Source of the DNA: Deinococcales bacterium
Lineage (GTDB): Bacteria; Deinococcota; Deinococci; Deinococcales; Deinococcaceae
Reading direction: 5' to 3'
Length of the DNA stretch: 5,163 nucleotides
Assembly (NCBI GenBank): GCA_014378225.1
Contig: JACMOA010000109.1
Span: 1-5,163, forward strand
Shown here: positions 4,176 through 5,163 of the stretch, in pieces
Numbering within the stretch: the stretch's first letter is position 1
Layout of the letters: the number at the start of each line of letters is the position of its first letter
Notes under the pieces: model-generated
What the model was told of the DNA's origin: nothing
Databases searched by the model: none
What the model saw: the letters and a program-made list of their open reading frames with translations, nothing else
Translations under genes and position numbers: made by a program

Positions 4176-5163
4176 CTACTCGCGATTAAACTGACGCAGG
4201 AAGGCCGGAATCTCGTAATCACTGCTCGAGAAAGTCACTTCCTTGCCACGCGGCAGGGTATCTAACGCACTCTTAGGCCGAATCAAGGTGGGAATCACGC
4301 TGGGGTCTGAAAACCCGGTGGCAATCACGGTTACGCGCACCTCGTCTCCGGCTTCGGGGTCAATGTTGATGCCAAAAAACAGGTCGGGTTCGGAGTGTCC
4401 GGTGGCCTGACCGATGATTTCGGCGATGCGGGTGGCGTCGTTCATTTGCAGGTCGTAGCCACCGGTCACGTTGACCAGAATGCTGCGTGCGCCCTCAATG
4501 CCGTGCTCGAGCAGCGGGGAGTGAATGGCGCTCTGGGCCGCTTCTTCGGCCAAGTTTTCACCGCGTCCACTACCGATGCCCATCAGCACAGGTCCAGCGT
4601 TGGTCAGCAGGCGGCGCACGTCGGCAAAGTCCACGTTGATGGTGCCTTCTCCGGTAATCACGTCGCTGATGCCTTTAACACCGTAATACAGCACCCGGTC
4701 TGCAATCAGGAAGGCTTCCTTGACTGACACCTTTTTGTCCACCGCGTTGAGCAAGCGGTCATTAGACACCACAATCATGCCGTCTACCCGCTCGGCCAGT
4801 TTACGGATGCCGTCCTCAGCCACCCTCGAGCGCTTGGGACCCTCGAACTTAAACGGACGGGTCACGATAGCCACCGTGAGCACACCCAATTCTCTGGCGA
4901 TTTCAGCCACCACCGGCGCACTACCCGTTCCGGTTCCGCCGCCCATGCCCGCCGTAATGAAGAGCATGTCGGTATCCTCGAGCGCGTCCTTGATGTGGTC
5001 ACGGTCCTCGAGCGCAGCTTTTTCGCCAATTTCCGGGTCTGCACCTGCGCCCAGTCCACGGGTCAGACGGTCTCCCAACTGAATACGGGTGTCGGCATGA
5101 CTTTTGACCAACACCTGTGCGTCTGTGTTTGCGGCGATAAATTCAACACCCTCGAGACCAGAC
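4176..5163 (-). CDS. ftsZ: Cell division protein FtsZ (N-terminus beyond the window)
   Basis: The frame is open to the right edge, giving 328 visible residues starting SGLEGVEFIAANTDAQ. The GTG at 5114 is an internal valine, not the start; roughly the first 20-30 residues, with the first glycine-rich loop, lie outside. FtsZ is the tubulin-like GTPase that polymerises into the cytokinetic ring at mid-cell. Visible hallmarks are the tubulin signature GGGTGTGS at fragment residues 74-81, with TRPFKFEG after it, and the T7 catalytic loop NVDFADV at 176-182, which completes the GTPase site of the adjacent subunit. The core ends near VRVTVIATGF. The C-terminal conserved peptide DYEIPAFLR, which binds partners such as FtsA or SepF, is followed by a short QFNRE tail. 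The intrinsically disordered linker between core and peptide is only about 31 residues. Six CTCGAG sites lie in the gene, four of them encoding Leu-Glu. Confidence 0.97.
   Translation of the reverse strand, partial: SGLEGVEFIAANTDAQVLVKSHADTRIQLGDRLTRGLGAGADPEIGEKAALEDRDHIKDALEDTDMLFITAGMGGGTGTGSAPVVAEIARELGVLTVAIVTRPFKFEGPKRSRVAEDGIRKLAERVDGMIVVSNDRLLNAVDKKVSVKEAFLIADRVLYYGVKGISDVITGEGTINVDFADVRRLLTNAGPVLMGIGSGRGENLAEEAAQSAIHSPLLEHGIEGARSILVNVTGGYDLQMNDATRIAEIIGQATGHSEPDLFFGINIDPEAGDEVRVTVIATGFSDPSVIPTLIRPKSALDTLPRGKEVTFSSSDYEIPAFLRQFNRE

Larger units (their letters stand above)
109..5156. repeat. Highly iterated palindrome CTCGAG, 46 copies dispersed across the window
   Basis: The hexamer CTCGAG starts at 109, 201, 322, 333, 374, 471, 576, 715, 750, 885, 988, 1154, 1324, 1487, 1523, 1571, 1673, 1762, 1819, 1938, 2036, 2147, 2210, 2236, 2515, 2606, 2741, 2828, 2927, 3016, 3099, 3178, 3328, 3379, 3546, 3580, 3631, 3649, 3711, 4086, 4225, 4506, 4825, 4977, 5007 and 5151 (hand count). 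That is about one per 112 bp, where random sequence of similar composition would give one or two. Forty are coding: 21 read CTC-GAG (Leu-Glu), 13 read xxC-TCG-AGx (x-Ser-Ser/Arg) and 6 read xCT-CGA-Gxx (x-Arg-x). Six lie between genes. The flanks vary, with a mild preference for G before and C after. The pattern resembles cyanobacterial HIP1 in behaviour but not in sequence. Its function is unknown. Confidence 0.95.

Noticed and set aside
5112..5114. GTG as the start of ftsZ
   Set aside because: The frame stays open to the window edge and encodes the conserved FtsZ segment before it (SGLEGVEFIAANTDAQ), so the true start is outside.
109..5156. CTCGAG copies as cloning linkers, a CRISPR array or a mobile repeat
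   Set aside because: The sites lie inside intact conserved genes with irregular spacing and unrelated flanks; no longer repeat unit, spacer pattern or target duplication is visible.

Overview
The window most likely comes from a member of the Deinococcota, probably a Deinococcus-like organism. The best evidence is the partial ftsZ at the right end. Its core is very close to deinococcal FtsZ as I remember it, and its C-terminal tail (DYEIPAFLR followed by a short NRE end) resembles the Deinococcus radiodurans tail. The FrnE/DsbA-type oxidoreductase and the exported PQQ-type sugar dehydrogenase fit that lineage. All taxonomy here is from memory, not from a search.

Layout. Positions 1-1735 (+) hold a tightly packed redox operon. 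It consists of the 3' end of a medium-chain (zinc/quinone) dehydrogenase, an NmrA/SDR-type NAD(P)-binding protein and a FrnE-like thiol oxidoreductase, joined by ATGA and GTGA stop/start overlaps. A strong symmetric hairpin at 1775-1806 separates this operon from the convergent gene. Positions 1834-2979 (-) encode an exported PQQ-dependent sugar dehydrogenase. A 186-bp divergent intergenic region follows. Then come a conserved-looking small protein of unknown function (3166-3537, +) and a small secreted protein of unknown function (3599-4120, +). A second symmetric hairpin at 4132-4163 lies between the secreted-protein gene and ftsZ (4176 to the window end, -), which runs off the right edge.

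How the genes relate. The three genes of the left operon would be made together and suggest a quinone, electrophile or thiol stress function, but their substrates cannot be read from sequence. The remaining genes look like ordinary independent units. Both convergent gene pairs share compact terminators that can work in either direction.

The outstanding signal is not a gene. The 6-bp palindrome CTCGAG occurs 46 times by hand count, about once per 112 bp, against one or two expected by chance. It occurs on genes of both strands, in all three codon phases and, more densely, between genes. Nearly all TCGA tetramers in the window (46 of about 52) lie inside this hexamer. This is a highly iterated palindrome analogous to cyanobacterial HIP1 but with a different sequence, and it is the best candidate here for something undescribed.
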